Part shown: positions 7,519 through 16,354 of the stretch, in pieces
How the letters are laid out: each line of letters starts with the position of its first letter
Numbering within the stretch: the stretch's first letter is position 1
Notes under the pieces: generated by a model
Told to the model about the DNA's origin: nothing
The model's input: the letters and a program-made list of their open reading frames with translations, nothing else
Databases searched by the model: none
From: Algimonas arctica
GTDB taxonomy: Bacteria; Pseudomonadota; Alphaproteobacteria; Caulobacterales; Maricaulaceae
NCBI RefSeq assembly: GCF_014652695.1
Contig: NZ_BMZH01000017.1
Span: forward strand, 1-46,375
Reading direction: 5' to 3'
DNA length: 46,375 bases
Position numbers and translations under genes: made by a program

Positions 7519-8187
7519 TTAGGTGGAGCGCTTGTCCAAATACATCGCCCGGTCGGCGCGTTCCAAAACTTGAGCCGCTGTCTGGTTCGGCTCACATGGG
7601 GCCGTTCCCCAACTGGCCGTAATCCCAATGGGACCTTCTGGATGTTGTAGCGACAAATTGCCGATCCGACAGGAGAGTGCGCCCGCTTTCGCTTTCGCAA
7701 TCATTTGGTCTGACTTGAACAAGAGCACGCCAAATTCATCACCGCCGAGCCGCGCGACCATATCGCATTGCCGGACGCCCGTGAGCAAACTGTCTGCGAC
7801 TTGTTCTAATATCTTGTCGCCGATCCCGTGACCAAAACGGTCATTGACCAATTTAAACCCGTCCAGATCAAAAAATATGATCGACGATACCATGCCGTAA
7901 CGCGACATAACGGACTGAGCGCGCGAGACTTCGCGCATAAAGGCCCGGCGATTATAAATTGGCAAAAGCGGGTCGAGATCCGCCGAGGCTTCAAGCTCTA
8001 GCACCCGCAAGCGCAGCCGAGTCACTTCTTCGCTTAACTCTTTATTACGCGCAGCCAGCTGTCTATCCGTCACACCAATCTGTGACGACATCGGATCAGC
8101 CGCAGTTTGCAGCAGTGTGGTTATGCGGGACGGGTCGACCAAGTCTTCAGCGAATCCTCTATGAATAGACGATGCTTCTTGACCCAT
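7519..8187 (-). CDS. Diguanylate cyclase (GGDEF domain)
   Basis: A 222-residue soluble protein that should make cyclic di-GMP from two GTP. Residues about 40-68 form a coiled coil, as in many dimeric cyclases, followed by a GGDEF domain (about 70-222). The substrate-binding FFDLDGFKLVND segment is intact, the active site reads GGDEF (148-152) and the inhibitory I-site RxxD is present as RQCD (139-142). No sensor domain or membrane helix is visible, so the first 35 residues or a partner must supply control. Met33 is an alternative start. The only possible c-di-GMP-related partner in the window is the BcsB-like gene at 19434, which is not adjacent. Confidence 0.9.
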   Translation of the reverse strand: MGQEASSIHRGFAEDLVDPSRITTLLQTAADPMSSQIGVTDRQLAARNKELSEEVTRLRLRVLELEASADLDPLLPIYNRRAFMREVSRAQSVMSRYGMVSSIIFFDLDGFKLVNDRFGHGIGDKILEQVADSLLTGVRQCDMVARLGGDEFGVLLFKSDQMIAKAKAGALSCRIGNLSLQHPEGPIGITASWGTAPCEPNQTAAQVLERADRAMYLDKRST

Positions 8188-8310
8188 ACGACGTTAACGA
8201 TGCTCTAAGAAATATAACAGTTTCAACGCTTATCGTTTCAGGTGATTGACCGGTCTGTCCCAATCGCTATGTTGCATTGCTTTCCAGCGCAGGAAGCGAG
8301 ATTGCCACAC

Positions 8311-8829
8311 ATGCCCACCCCGTCAGCTGCCACCCCCTCCTCTGCGGCCAATATTCCTGTCGCCATTATAATGGGGTCAACGTCTGATTGGCCGACGATG
8401 GAACATGCCGCCACGGTGCTGGATGAACTCGGTATCGCCTATAAGGCTCTGGTGATTTCCGCGCACCGCACACCCCAACGGCTGTATGACTTTTCAACCG
8501 CAGCTGCCGATAATGGATTTAAAGTCGTCATCGCGGGGGCAGGAGGGGCGGCTCATCTGCCCGGCATGTGCGCGTCCATGACCCGCCTGCCCGTTCTCGG
8601 CGTCCCCGTTGAAAGCAAAGCCCTGTCCGGCATGGATAGCCTCTTATCAATTGCGCAGATGCCCGGTGGTGTCCCGGTTGGTACCTTGGCCATTGGCAAA
8701 GCCGGCGCAAAAAATGCGGGGCTGCTCGCCGCCGCCATTCTTGCGACGTCGGATGACGTCCTTGCCGAACGCTTAGACGCTTGGCGCGCGCGCCAAACGA
8801 AAAGCGTCGGCACGGACCCGCGCGGCTAG
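8311..8829 (+). CDS. purE: N5-carboxyaminoimidazole ribonucleotide mutase PurE
   Basis: A 172-residue enzyme of de novo purine synthesis converting N5-CAIR to CAIR. Class I signatures are clear: [23 protein letters not shown], the catalytic-His segment [28 protein letters not shown] and [20 protein letters not shown] chose the ATG at 8311 because it leaves the usual family length; in-frame starts at 8242 and 8269 would add an unlike extension. An AGGAAG lies upstream with loose spacing. The stop is 3 bp before purK, so the genes are translated together. About 120 bp separates this start from the divergent GGDEF gene. Confidence 0.95.
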   Translation: MPTPSAATPSSAANIPVAIIMGSTSDWPTMEHAATVLDELGIAYKALVISAHRTPQRLYDFSTAAADNGFKVVIAGAGGAAHLPGMCASMTRLPVLGVPVESKALSGMDSLLSIAQMPGGVPVGTLAIGKAGAKNAGLLAAAILATSDDVLAERLDAWRARQTKSVGTDPRG

Positions 8830-8832
8830 ATC

Positions 8833-9903
8833 ATGACCATTTCGAGCAGGCCCCTTCCTCCCGGCGCGACCATCGGTATTTTGGGCAGCGGCCAATTGGG
8901 CCGAATGCTGTCCCTCGCCGCCGCACGGCTGGGACTGAAAACCCACACATTCGGACCGTCTGTCGATGATCCGGCCGGGCAAGTGTCGCACAGGCATACT
9001 CAAGCGGCCTATGATGACGCGGCCGCGCTCGCCCAGTTCGGAGCGGCCTGCGACGCCGTCACCTATGAATGGGAGTCTATTCCGGTCCGCGCTGTCGAAG
9101 TGTCGGGTGCGGGTCGGTTCGTTGCCCCCAACCTGACCGCTTTGCGTACAGCGCAGGACCGCCTGCTCGAAAAACAATTCCTCTCCGGCCTGCCCGGTGT
9201 TGACGTCGCGCCGTTTGCAGCCGCAAGCGGTAGTCTGCAAGATTTGCAACGCGCCATCGACACGGTCGGCCTGCCTTGTGTCGTAAAGACGCGGCGCGGC
9301 GGCTATGACGGCAAAGGCCAAGCCGTTGTGCGTCAGACGGACGATATTACCGCTGTCTGGGACACGCTTGGCAGTTTTGATCTCATTGTCGAAGGGTTCA
9401 TCACGTTTAGCCGCGAAACCAGCGTCGTTTGCGCGCGCGGATCGGACGGCGACGTGCGGGCTTATCCGCTGACGGAGAATGTCCACCGCGACCACATCCT
9501 GCACAGCTCAACGGCGCCCGCGTCTGGCGATGACGGCACGCCCGGTAAAATCGCGCGGACGATCGTCAATGCCCTCGATTATGTCGGCGTCATTGGCGTC
9601 GAATTTTTCGACACTGAATCAGGCTGGATCGTTAATGAAATCGCCCCGCGTGTTCACAATAGCGGCCACTGGACGCAAGACGCGGGCTGCACCGATCAGT
9701 TCGAACAACATATCCGCGCCGTCGCGGGCTGGCCGCTGGGCGACAGCACACCAGCGTGGCCCGTGCAAATGACGAACCTCATTGGCAATGATGTCGCGGC
9801 GTGGGAATCATTGGCCCGTGAGCCGAAAGCTCACCTGCATCTTTATGGCAAACATACAGTCAGACCGGGCCGTAAGATGGGTCATATCAATCGGCGGTTA
9901 TAG
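8833..9903 (+). CDS. purK: N5-carboxyaminoimidazole ribonucleotide synthase PurK
   Basis: A 356-residue ATP-grasp enzyme making N5-CAIR from AIR, bicarbonate and ATP, the substrate of PurE. The N-terminal IGILGSGQLGRMLSLAAARLGL is diagnostic. The ATP-grasp core shows CVVKTRRGGYDGKGQAVV, FSRETSVVCARG and the late IGVEFF...VNEIAPRVHNSGHWT metal and substrate loop. Length is normal. It lies 3 bp after purE. The downstream MTA phosphorylase gene converges on it, 6 bp from stop to stop, leaving no room for a separate terminator. Confidence 0.95.
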   Translation: MTISSRPLPPGATIGILGSGQLGRMLSLAAARLGLKTHTFGPSVDDPAGQVSHRHTQAAYDDAAALAQFGAACDAVTYEWESIPVRAVEVSGAGRFVAPNLTALRTAQDRLLEKQFLSGLPGVDVAPFAAASGSLQDLQRAIDTVGLPCVVKTRRGGYDGKGQAVVRQTDDITAVWDTLGSFDLIVEGFITFSRETSVVCARGSDGDVRAYPLTENVHRDHILHSSTAPASGDDGTPGKIARTIVNALDYVGVIGVEFFDTESGWIVNEIAPRVHNSGHWTQDAGCTDQFEQHIRAVAGWPLGDSTPAWPVQMTNLIGNDVAAWESLAREPKAHLHLYGKHTVRPGRKMGHINRRL

Positions 9904-9909
9904 AGCAGG

Positions 9910-10788
9910 TTAAACGTTCAGCACGCGTCCCGCGACCGCGTCCAGCTTCGCGACCAATTCCGGGTCACGCGCGTCAGGCGGGGTAATGATCGCCACGTCG
10001 AGATTGGTTTCAATCCCAGATGCACAGGCCGTACGCGGCTGACCGGACAGCGTTTCGCATAAGGTCCGGACAGCTTCGCCGGCTGTCGCCGCATTTTGTT
10101 GCAAAATCGCGATGACACTGGCGACGTCGACACTCCCATGATCCGGGTGCCAACAGTCAAAGTCCGTCACCATCGCGAGCGTCGCGTAAGGTAGCTCCGC
10201 TTCTCGCGCGAGCTTAGCCTCTGGCATATTGGTCATGCCGATCACGTCGCAGCCCCATTGACGGTAGAGCGCGCTCTCAGCTTTGGTCGAGAATTGCGGG
10301 CCTTCGATCGCGAGGTAAGTGCCGCCTGTGTGGACAGTCGCGCCTGCGCTTCGGGCCGCCTGCGCCGCGAGTGCCGACAAGCGCGGACAGATGGGATCGG
10401 CGACACTGACATGCGCGACGCAACCGGGTCCAAAAAAGCTCTTCTCGCGTGCAAACGTGCGGTCAATAAATTGATCCACCGCGACGAAGTGGCCGGGAAC
10501 ATAGTGTTCTTTGAGCGATCCAACCGCGCTAATCGAGAGCAGATCCGTGCAGCCCGCGCGTTTCAACGCATCAATATTGGCGCGGTAATTGACCGCGCTC
10601 GGCGTCAGGGAATGCCCCCGTCCGTGGCGTGGCAAGAACCGCAACCGGACATCGCCATAATCCGCAAATAAAATCTCATCAGACGGGTCACCCCACGGCG
10701 TATCGATCTTGACCCATTGTTCGTTTTTCAGCCCATCAATCGCGTAAAGTCCGGAGCCGCCAAGGACACCGATCGTCCATTGCGACAC
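9910..10788 (-). CDS. mtnP: S-methyl-5'-thioadenosine phosphorylase
   Basis: A 292-residue cytoplasmic enzyme that splits methylthioadenosine with phosphate, giving adenine and methylthioribose-1-phosphate for methionine salvage. Family signatures: WTIGVLGGSGLY (phosphate loop), FLPRHGRGHSLTPSAVNYRANI, SISAVGSLKEHYVPGHFV, YLAIEGPQFSTKAES and VIGMTNMPEAKLAREAELPYATLAMVTDFDCW. The start is uncertain: a GTG at 10788, one base after the upstream gene's stop, puts the protein at SQWTIG; an ATG at 10815 would overlap that gene. Neither has a strong ribosome site. Close spacing implies co-transcription with the zinc-finger gene. Confidence 0.93.
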   Translation of the reverse strand: MSQWTIGVLGGSGLYAIDGLKNEQWVKIDTPWGDPSDEILFADYGDVRLRFLPRHGRGHSLTPSAVNYRANIDALKRAGCTDLLSISAVGSLKEHYVPGHFVAVDQFIDRTFAREKSFFGPGCVAHVSVADPICPRLSALAAQAARSAGATVHTGGTYLAIEGPQFSTKAESALYRQWGCDVIGMTNMPEAKLAREAELPYATLAMVTDFDCWHPDHGSVDVASVIAILQQNAATAGEAVRTLCETLSGQPRTACASGIETNLDVAIITPPDARDPELVAKLDAVAGRVLNV

Positions 10789-10789
10789 G

Positions 10790-11020
10790 CTAGTGGTGTC
10801 CGCCGGGGACCGCATTCGGATCCAGTTTGAACACGCGGTCACAATATTTGCAGATTACATGGGTATCTTCGCCCATATCGAGCCACGTCACAGGATGACC
10901 GAGTGCGCCACCACCGCCGTCACATTTGACGTACGTGCTGTTGACCATGACCACATCATTTTCCGTCTCTTCGAGCCGAGGGGTCGGCGATGAAACTTTA
11001 GTATTTTTCGGGGCAATCAT
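10790..11020 (-). CDS. zf-CHCC zinc-finger domain protein
   Basis: A 76-residue protein whose C-terminal half has the Cys-His-Cys-Cys pattern VKCDGGGGALGHPVTWLDM...VICKYCDRVFKL. This is the zf-CHCC family, related to the mitochondrial complex I assembly subunit NDUFS6. Small proteins of this kind are common in alphaproteobacteria and presumably bind zinc; their bacterial role is not firmly established. I chose the ATG at 11020, with AAGGA upstream; an earlier in-frame start would add 20 basic residues. It begins 66 bp from the divergent ABC ATPase gene. Confidence 0.85.
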   Translation of the reverse strand: MIAPKNTKVSSPTPRLEETENDVVMVNSTYVKCDGGGGALGHPVTWLDMGEDTHVICKYCDRVFKLDPNAVPGGHH

Positions 11021-11086
11021 GCGGTCACGTCCTTGTCGTTGGGCTAGCCTGCGTCTAAGCGTCTGCCCCATGCGAGACAAGCCTCT

Positions 11087-12049
11087 ATGACCGAAACCTC
11101 TTCACCGTCCGCCAGCCCGGCCATCGAATTGATCGGACTGAGTAAGACCTATGCCGCATCTAAGAAGGCCCCGGCTAAAACGGCCCTGCATGGGATCGAC
11201 TTGACCATTCCGCGCGGTTCGATCTTCGGCCTGCTCGGCCCGAACGGCGCGGGCAAATCCACCGCAATAAATATTTTGTCCGGTTTGGTCAATAAGACCG
11301 CGGGGACCGCACGGATTATGGGTTATGACATCGACACCGAGACCCGGTTGGCGCGCGCCTCAATCGGCATTGTGCCACAAGAAATCGCCATGGATGTATT
11401 TTTCACGCCCTATCAGGCGATGGAATTACAAGCCGGATATTACGGCGTGCCGAAAGCTGAGCGCCGGACCGAGGAAATTCTTGATGCGCTCGGCCTGCTG
11501 GATAAACGCGACGCTTATGTGCGGCAACTGTCCGGTGGGATGAAACGGCGTCTCCTGATCGCCAAAGCGCTCGTGCATAATCCGCCCGTCCTGATTTTGG
11601 ATGAGCCGACGGCGGGAGTGGATATTGAGCTGCGGCGTCAGCTCTGGGAGTATGTGCAAGTGCTGCATCAGCGCGGCACGACCGTCATTCTAACGACCCA
11701 CTATCTCGAAGAAGCCGAAGCGCTCTGCGACCAAATTGCCATCATTCACCAAGGCCGTATCGTCGCCAATGAGAGCAAGGATACGATGTTGTCGCGTATG
11801 GACAAGCGGATGCTGGTGATCACCCCGACAGAAACACTGGACACGGTTCCCGCCGCGCTCGCCGATCTGAGCGCTGTTATCGAGGACGGAAACCTCATCA
11901 TCTCTTACTTGAAAGGCACGGATTCTGTCACAGGACTGCTCAACCGAGTCAAAGATGCAGGCCTCTCCATCGCCGATCTACGGACCGACCAACCGGATCT
12001 GGAAGATATTTTCCTGCAGCTGACCTATGGCAGTGATGTCCCGACCTAA
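11087..12049 (+). CDS. ABC transporter ATP-binding protein (drug/Na+-export type)
   Basis: A 320-residue ATPase subunit of the DrrA/NatA-like export class. It has Walker A GPNGAGKST, a Q-loop near GIVPQEIAMDVFFTPYQ, the signature LSGGMKRRL, Walker B LILDEPTAGVD and the switch His in VILTTHYLEEAEAL. The last ~80 residues are the C-terminal extension usual in this class. Such proteins need a membrane permease, normally encoded next door, but the following gene is an oxidoreductase overlapping by 14 bp. The permease must lie elsewhere, or this subunit serves several. Confidence 0.9.
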   Translation: MTETSSPSASPAIELIGLSKTYAASKKAPAKTALHGIDLTIPRGSIFGLLGPNGAGKSTAINILSGLVNKTAGTARIMGYDIDTETRLARASIGIVPQEIAMDVFFTPYQAMELQAGYYGVPKAERRTEEILDALGLLDKRDAYVRQLSGGMKRRLLIAKALVHNPPVLILDEPTAGVDIELRRQLWEYVQVLHQRGTTVILTTHYLEEAEALCDQIAIIHQGRIVANESKDTMLSRMDKRMLVITPTETLDTVPAALADLSAVIEDGNLIISYLKGTDSVTGLLNRVKDAGLSIADLRTDQPDLEDIFLQLTYGSDVPT

Positions 12050-13010
12050 TTACCGCATCGGCCTACTTGGCGCGTCACGGATTGCACCCAAGGCGATCAT
12101 TGCGCCTGCCTTAAAACGTGACGACTGCCAAATCGTCGCGATCGCTTGTCGTGATATTGGGCGCGGTCGCGCCTATGCAGCGGAGCACGGTATCACGGAT
12201 GCTGCGATCATGGATGATTACGCCGTCCTCTGCGCGCGCGACGATATTGACATCATCTATAACGCCCTGCCCCCGTCGAAACATCTGGAGCTTGCCAGAC
12301 TCGCGATGGGCAAAGTCCAGTTGATCGAAAAACCCATCGCCATGAACGCGGCTGAGGCGTTGCAAATCGCCGCCCTGCCCGGTGTGATCATGGAAGCCTT
12401 CCATCACCGCTATCATCCGGCGTTCGGGCATTTCCTCAAAGCGGTCGAACGGATTGGACCGCTGACCCATATGACAGGGCGTTTCCATGTTACCATCCCG
12501 AATAATCCGGGAGAGCTGCGCCATAACGCGGATTTAGGCGGCGGTGGTCTGATGGACCTCGGTACATATCCGTTGCACATCGCGCGAACTCTCGCGGGTC
12601 GTGAACCCCGCATTATTCGCGCAGTGGCGATAGAAGGCGAGCCCCGCATCGACCTATTCCTCGAAGCCGAGCTGGACTTTGGAGACGGTCTCACCGCGAC
12701 GATATCGTGCGATATGCGCGAAGGTATTGAGCGCGTGAATTATTTTGAAGTTGTCGGCGCGGTTGGCACGGTCCGGTTCGATAATCCCGTGCACCCCTAT
12801 CGTGGCTGCAAACTCACTACGCCGGACGGGATCACCACGGATGCGGACCATCCCCGTTGGCGTACGGTCACAACTTATGACGCCCAGCTCGCTCACTTGC
12901 TTGCGAGCCTCGGCATGGGGATGCCACCGCTGACAAATGCGGCAGAGGCCGTGCGGCAGATGCAAGCGATTGACGCGATTTACAGCGCAACGGGCCTCGG
13001 CCCCCGCTAG
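12036..13010 (+). CDS. Gfo/Idh/MocA-family NAD(P)-dependent oxidoreductase
   Basis: A 324-residue sugar or polyol dehydrogenase-like enzyme. The Rossmann fold begins at YRIGLLGASRIAPKAII, and the family's catalytic-Lys motif appears as LIEKPIAMNAAEA, followed by VIMEAFHHRYHPAFGHF and GGGGLMDLGTYPLHIARTLAG. These resemble the dihydrodiol/xylose dehydrogenase branch, but the substrate cannot be told. I chose the ATG at 12036, just before SRPNYRIG, which overlaps the ABC ATPase gene by 14 bp and implies coupling. The C-terminus converges on pstB, 43 bp away. Confidence 0.85.
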   Translation: MSRPNYRIGLLGASRIAPKAIIAPALKRDDCQIVAIACRDIGRGRAYAAEHGITDAAIMDDYAVLCARDDIDIIYNALPPSKHLELARLAMGKVQLIEKPIAMNAAEALQIAALPGVIMEAFHHRYHPAFGHFLKAVERIGPLTHMTGRFHVTIPNNPGELRHNADLGGGGLMDLGTYPLHIARTLAGREPRIIRAVAIEGEPRIDLFLEAELDFGDGLTATISCDMREGIERVNYFEVVGAVGTVRFDNPVHPYRGCKLTTPDGITTDADHPRWRTVTTYDAQLAHLLASLGMGMPPLTNAAEAVRQMQAIDAIYSATGLGPR

Positions 13011-13053
13011 GCTCGGGTCTCTATCCTTTGATCCCACGGATCACAGGGCGACC

Positions 13054-13833
13054 TCACCCAAATCGTCCGGTAATATAATCCTGCGTGCGCGTGTCGGATG
13101 GGTTGGTGAATATCCGATCCGTCTGATCATATTCGATCAAAGCGCCTTTATGGAGAAACGCGGTTTTATCGCTGATCCGCGCGGCCTGTGCCATACTATG
13201 CGTGACAATGATGATACAGTAGCGCTTCTTGAGCTCCTCGATCAGCGCTTCGAGCCGCGCGGTCGCGATAGGATCAAGCGAGCTGGCGGGTTCGTCCATC
13301 AAAATGACATCAGGATCAATGGCGAGCGCGCGGGCGAGCACGAGCCGTTGTTGCTGCCCGATTGAGAGGCTCGGCGCGGGTAGGCTTAAGCGGTCTTTGA
13401 CCTCCTCCCAAAGCCCCGCTCGACGCAGGCTTTTTTCAACCAAGCGTTTAAGTTCGCCGCGCGCCTGCGCCAACCCATGTAACCGAGGCCCATAGGCGAC
13501 ATTGTCATACACGGATCGGGGAAAAGGCGCGGGTTTTTGGAACACCATGCCCACGCGCGTGCGCAATAAAACCGGATCAATCGAAGGCGCGTAAATATCC
13601 GTTCCATCCATCAAAACAGTGCCGCGTGTCCGCGCGTCGGGGATCGTCTCGTTCATGCGATTAAACACGCGCAGTAGGGTGGACTTGCCACAACCACTGG
13701 GCCCGATCAGCGCGGTAACGCTGCGGTCGGCAATATCAATGTCGATGTCGTGAAGCGCACGAAATTCACCATAATGCACGGACACGCCGCGACAGGTGAA
13801 TTTCGGCGCCAGTTTGGTCTCAATTGTCTTCAT
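13054..13833 (-). CDS. pstB: Phosphate ABC transporter ATP-binding protein PstB
   Basis: A 259-residue ATPase that powers high-affinity phosphate import. Walker A is GPSGCGKST (44-52), Walker B is [16 protein letters not shown] and the switch His is in [36 protein letters not shown] and [21 protein letters not shown] are PstB-specific. The signature reads LSIGQQQRL rather than the common LSGGQQQRL. The ATG at 13833 overlaps the pstA stop as ATGA, so a longer upstream start is unlikely. It is the last gene of the pst operon, and the usual phoU does not follow; an opposite-strand oxidoreductase gene does. Confidence 0.95.
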   Translation of the reverse strand: MKTIETKLAPKFTCRGVSVHYGEFRALHDIDIDIADRSVTALIGPSGCGKSTLLRVFNRMNETIPDARTRGTVLMDGTDIYAPSIDPVLLRTRVGMVFQKPAPFPRSVYDNVAYGPRLHGLAQARGELKRLVEKSLRRAGLWEEVKDRLSLPAPSLSIGQQQRLVLARALAIDPDVILMDEPASSLDPIATARLEALIEELKKRYCIIIVTHSMAQAARISDKTAFLHKGALIEYDQTDRIFTNPSDTRTQDYITGRFG

Positions 13834-15119
13834 AACTTTCGCCGCCTTTGCAGCCGTTCGCGCAGGATAATGGCGATCCCATTGATAAACATGAGGACAA
13901 CCAGAAGTGAAATAATCGCGGCTGACGCTCGCTCCGCCCACGCCGCTTCTGCAGATCCTGACCAGAGGAAAATCTGCACCGGCAAAGCCGTCGCCGGGTC
14001 CATTGGTGAGCTGGGAACAGTTGTCACAAAGGCGACCATACCAATCATCAGAAGAGGCGCGGTCTCGCCTAAGGCCTGTGCCATCCCGATAATTGATCCG
14101 GTCATCATGCCGGGGGCCGCCAACGGGACGCGGTGATTAAACACAGCCTGCATCCGCGACGCGCCGAGACTGAGCGCGCTATCCGTCAATGAGACCGGAA
14201 CCGCGAGCAGAGACGCACGCGACGCTATCACAATGGTCGGAAACATGCGCAGCGCCAATACAAGGCCACCCACCAGCGGGATCGACCGTGGCAGGCCGAA
14301 AAAGTTGATAAACACGGCCAAACCTAACAAGCCAAAGACGATGGACGGCACAGCGGCGAGATTATTAATGTTCACTTCGAGCATCCGCGTCAGCCGTCCA
14401 CCCCACCCTGTTTGCGGCGCGAAACTATCGAGATAGATCGCTGCCCCGATACCAACAGGCAGTGCCAACGCGCTCGCGATCAATACGATCATGATTGAGC
14501 CAAAAATGGCCGAGGCCAAACCCGCCCGCTCCGGATCGCGAGAGTCCGGGTTTGCGAAAAGCCCGCGATTAAAGCGACGATGGACCCGGCCTTCTGCGTC
14601 TAAGGCCGCGATCCATTCGATCTGTCGATTGGTGATTTTGCGTTGATCTTCGGGTAGGTTTGGATCGATATGCCCTTTAAGATATTGATCGGTGAGATCA
14701 GACGCAGGCACGATTAACTGCAGAGGTTCGCTCAAGTTTTGAGCGGCGCGAAGGTCGGCCGTCGCCACAGAGGCCGAAATAACTTGCAACAGCTCACGAC
14801 GGGAGGCTTCATCGGAAACCTCACCGAAGACGTCCGCCAGCGCGTCCGCCAAACGGCGGCGGTCATTGGGTGATGCATTCGTTTGTGCCGTGACCGTCAA
14901 ATCCAGCGTCACCCAATGCTGGGTAAAAGCCGACGCCCCCGTCGAGACAATCGAAATCAGCAGCCATGCCAGCGCAGCGATCGAGAAAGCGACCGCCGCC
15001 TGCCCATAGACGCGAAAGCGACGTTCCGCCGCCCGACGTTTTCGCATTCGCGCTTCCATCGCAGCGGTTGTGATTGCCGCCTTTATCGGTGTGTCCGAAT
15101 ATGTCTCTGTCGCGCTCAT
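13830..15119 (-). CDS. pstA: Phosphate ABC transporter permease PstA
   Basis: A 429-residue inner-membrane subunit. After one helix near residues 40-62 comes a long extracytoplasmic region (about 65-190), matching the DUF3333-type extension of alphaproteobacterial PstA. The core permease (about 200-425) has the ABC transmembrane EAA-like loop [28 protein letters not shown] and the PstA-like [19 protein letters not shown]. Start and stop each overlap the neighbouring pst genes by 4 bp. With PstC it forms the channel through which phosphate delivered by PstS passes. Confidence 0.95.
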   Translation of the reverse strand: MSATETYSDTPIKAAITTAAMEARMRKRRAAERRFRVYGQAAVAFSIAALAWLLISIVSTGASAFTQHWVTLDLTVTAQTNASPNDRRRLADALADVFGEVSDEASRRELLQVISASVATADLRAAQNLSEPLQLIVPASDLTDQYLKGHIDPNLPEDQRKITNRQIEWIAALDAEGRVHRRFNRGLFANPDSRDPERAGLASAIFGSIMIVLIASALALPVGIGAAIYLDSFAPQTGWGGRLTRMLEVNINNLAAVPSIVFGLLGLAVFINFFGLPRSIPLVGGLVLALRMFPTIVIASRASLLAVPVSLTDSALSLGASRMQAVFNHRVPLAAPGMMTGSIIGMAQALGETAPLLMIGMVAFVTTVPSSPMDPATALPVQIFLWSGSAEAAWAERASAAIISLLVVLMFINGIAIILRERLQRRRKL

Positions 15120-16354
15120 TCGAAGCGGATCCGGTAGCGATTGACGACCGCGAGCGCGCCAATATTGAGCAGCAAGGTAATGACGAACAGCACGAGACCC
15201 AGCGCAAAGGCGGCCAACGTACGCGGGCTGTCAAACACTTGATCGCCAGTCAGCAAGGCGACAATCTGGACTGTCACCGTGGTGACGGCATCAAACGGAT
15301 TTGCCGACAGGTTCGCCGCCCGTCCGGCCGCCATAACGACGATCATAGTTTCCCCAATCGCACGCGAAATCGCGAGCAGGAACGCGCCGATGATCCCTGG
15401 CAGCGCGCTACGAAAGACCACGCGGGTCAAGGTTTCAGACTTCGTCGCGCCCAGAGCGGTTGAGCCATCGCGCAAGCTTTGCGGGACCGCGCTAATGACG
15501 TCATCAGAGAGGGAACTCACCAACGGAATAATCATGACCCCCATAACCAATCCAGCCGCCAAGGAGGATTGCGTGGCCACATCCGCCCCCAACCAAGCCG
15601 CCGCATCGCGGATCGCGGGCCCGACAGTGATAAGCGCGAAGAACCCGTACACCACCGTCGGAATTCCAGCCAAGACTTCGATCGCAGGCTTCGCAATCGC
15701 GCGCGTGCGCGGCGAGGCATATTCTGAGAGATATATCGCCACCATCAAGCCTACGGGACCAGCGACGGCCATCGCGATCAAGGTGATGAAGAACGTCCCG
15801 GCAAACACAGGCACCGCGCCGAATGCGCCGCTCTGCCCCGTCCCGCCTGCGCGGATCGGCGTCTGCGGGGACCATTGCGTCCCAAATAGAAATTCGATGA
15901 TTGAGACATCGCGAAAGAATAATGTCGCCTCGAAGACGAGTGAGGCAACTATGCCGAAAGTCGTGAGAAGCGCCACAAGCGCCAACAGCATCAGGCCCGT
16001 CTCTGCCATTCGTTCAACATGGGTGCGGGCTGCGAAATCCGGCCTAACATTGGCAATCGACAGCGCAATCGGCAGCGCCGGAATCACGATCAACGCCATA
16101 AGCCAGAGCCCATCGCCTCCGGCGCTCGGAATTGGTCCGCGCAGCGACAAGCCGGTCAGATAAATGCCGACCCCGACGAGCCCCGTCAGGGCCGCCGCCA
16201 GACGGGCATGATGACGCGGTTGGGCGCGTGCGGCCGAAGGTCCGGGGAGATTGGGCACAACCAAACGCGCGGCGCGGCCATAAACAATCCGGTACGCACC
16301 GACCATCAATGCGCCGACAATCACTAACATATAAAAAGGGACGGGGTCGCTCAC
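15116..16354 (-). CDS. pstC: Phosphate ABC transporter permease PstC
   Basis: A 412-residue permease partner of PstA. The N-terminal ~110 residues add membrane helices and a cytoplasmic stretch before the core, a form seen in alphaproteobacteria. The core shows FLFGTQWSP, GTFFITLIAMAVAGPVGLMVAIYLSEYA, the pore segment VYGFFALITVGP, SQSLRDGSTALGATKSET-like coupling sequence (here PQSLRDGSTALGATKSET) and ISRAIGETMIVVMAAG. It overlaps pstA and pstS by 4 bp each, so all four genes form one translationally coupled unit. Confidence 0.95.
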   Translation of the reverse strand: MSDPVPFYMLVIVGALMVGAYRIVYGRAARLVVPNLPGPSAARAQPRHHARLAAALTGLVGVGIYLTGLSLRGPIPSAGGDGLWLMALIVIPALPIALSIANVRPDFAARTHVERMAETGLMLLALVALLTTFGIVASLVFEATLFFRDVSIIEFLFGTQWSPQTPIRAGGTGQSGAFGAVPVFAGTFFITLIAMAVAGPVGLMVAIYLSEYASPRTRAIAKPAIEVLAGIPTVVYGFFALITVGPAIRDAAAWLGADVATQSSLAAGLVMGVMIIPLVSSLSDDVISAVPQSLRDGSTALGATKSETLTRVVFRSALPGIIGAFLLAISRAIGETMIVVMAAGRAANLSANPFDAVTTVTVQIVALLTGDQVFDSPRTLAAFALGLVLFVITLLLNIGALAVVNRYRIRFE

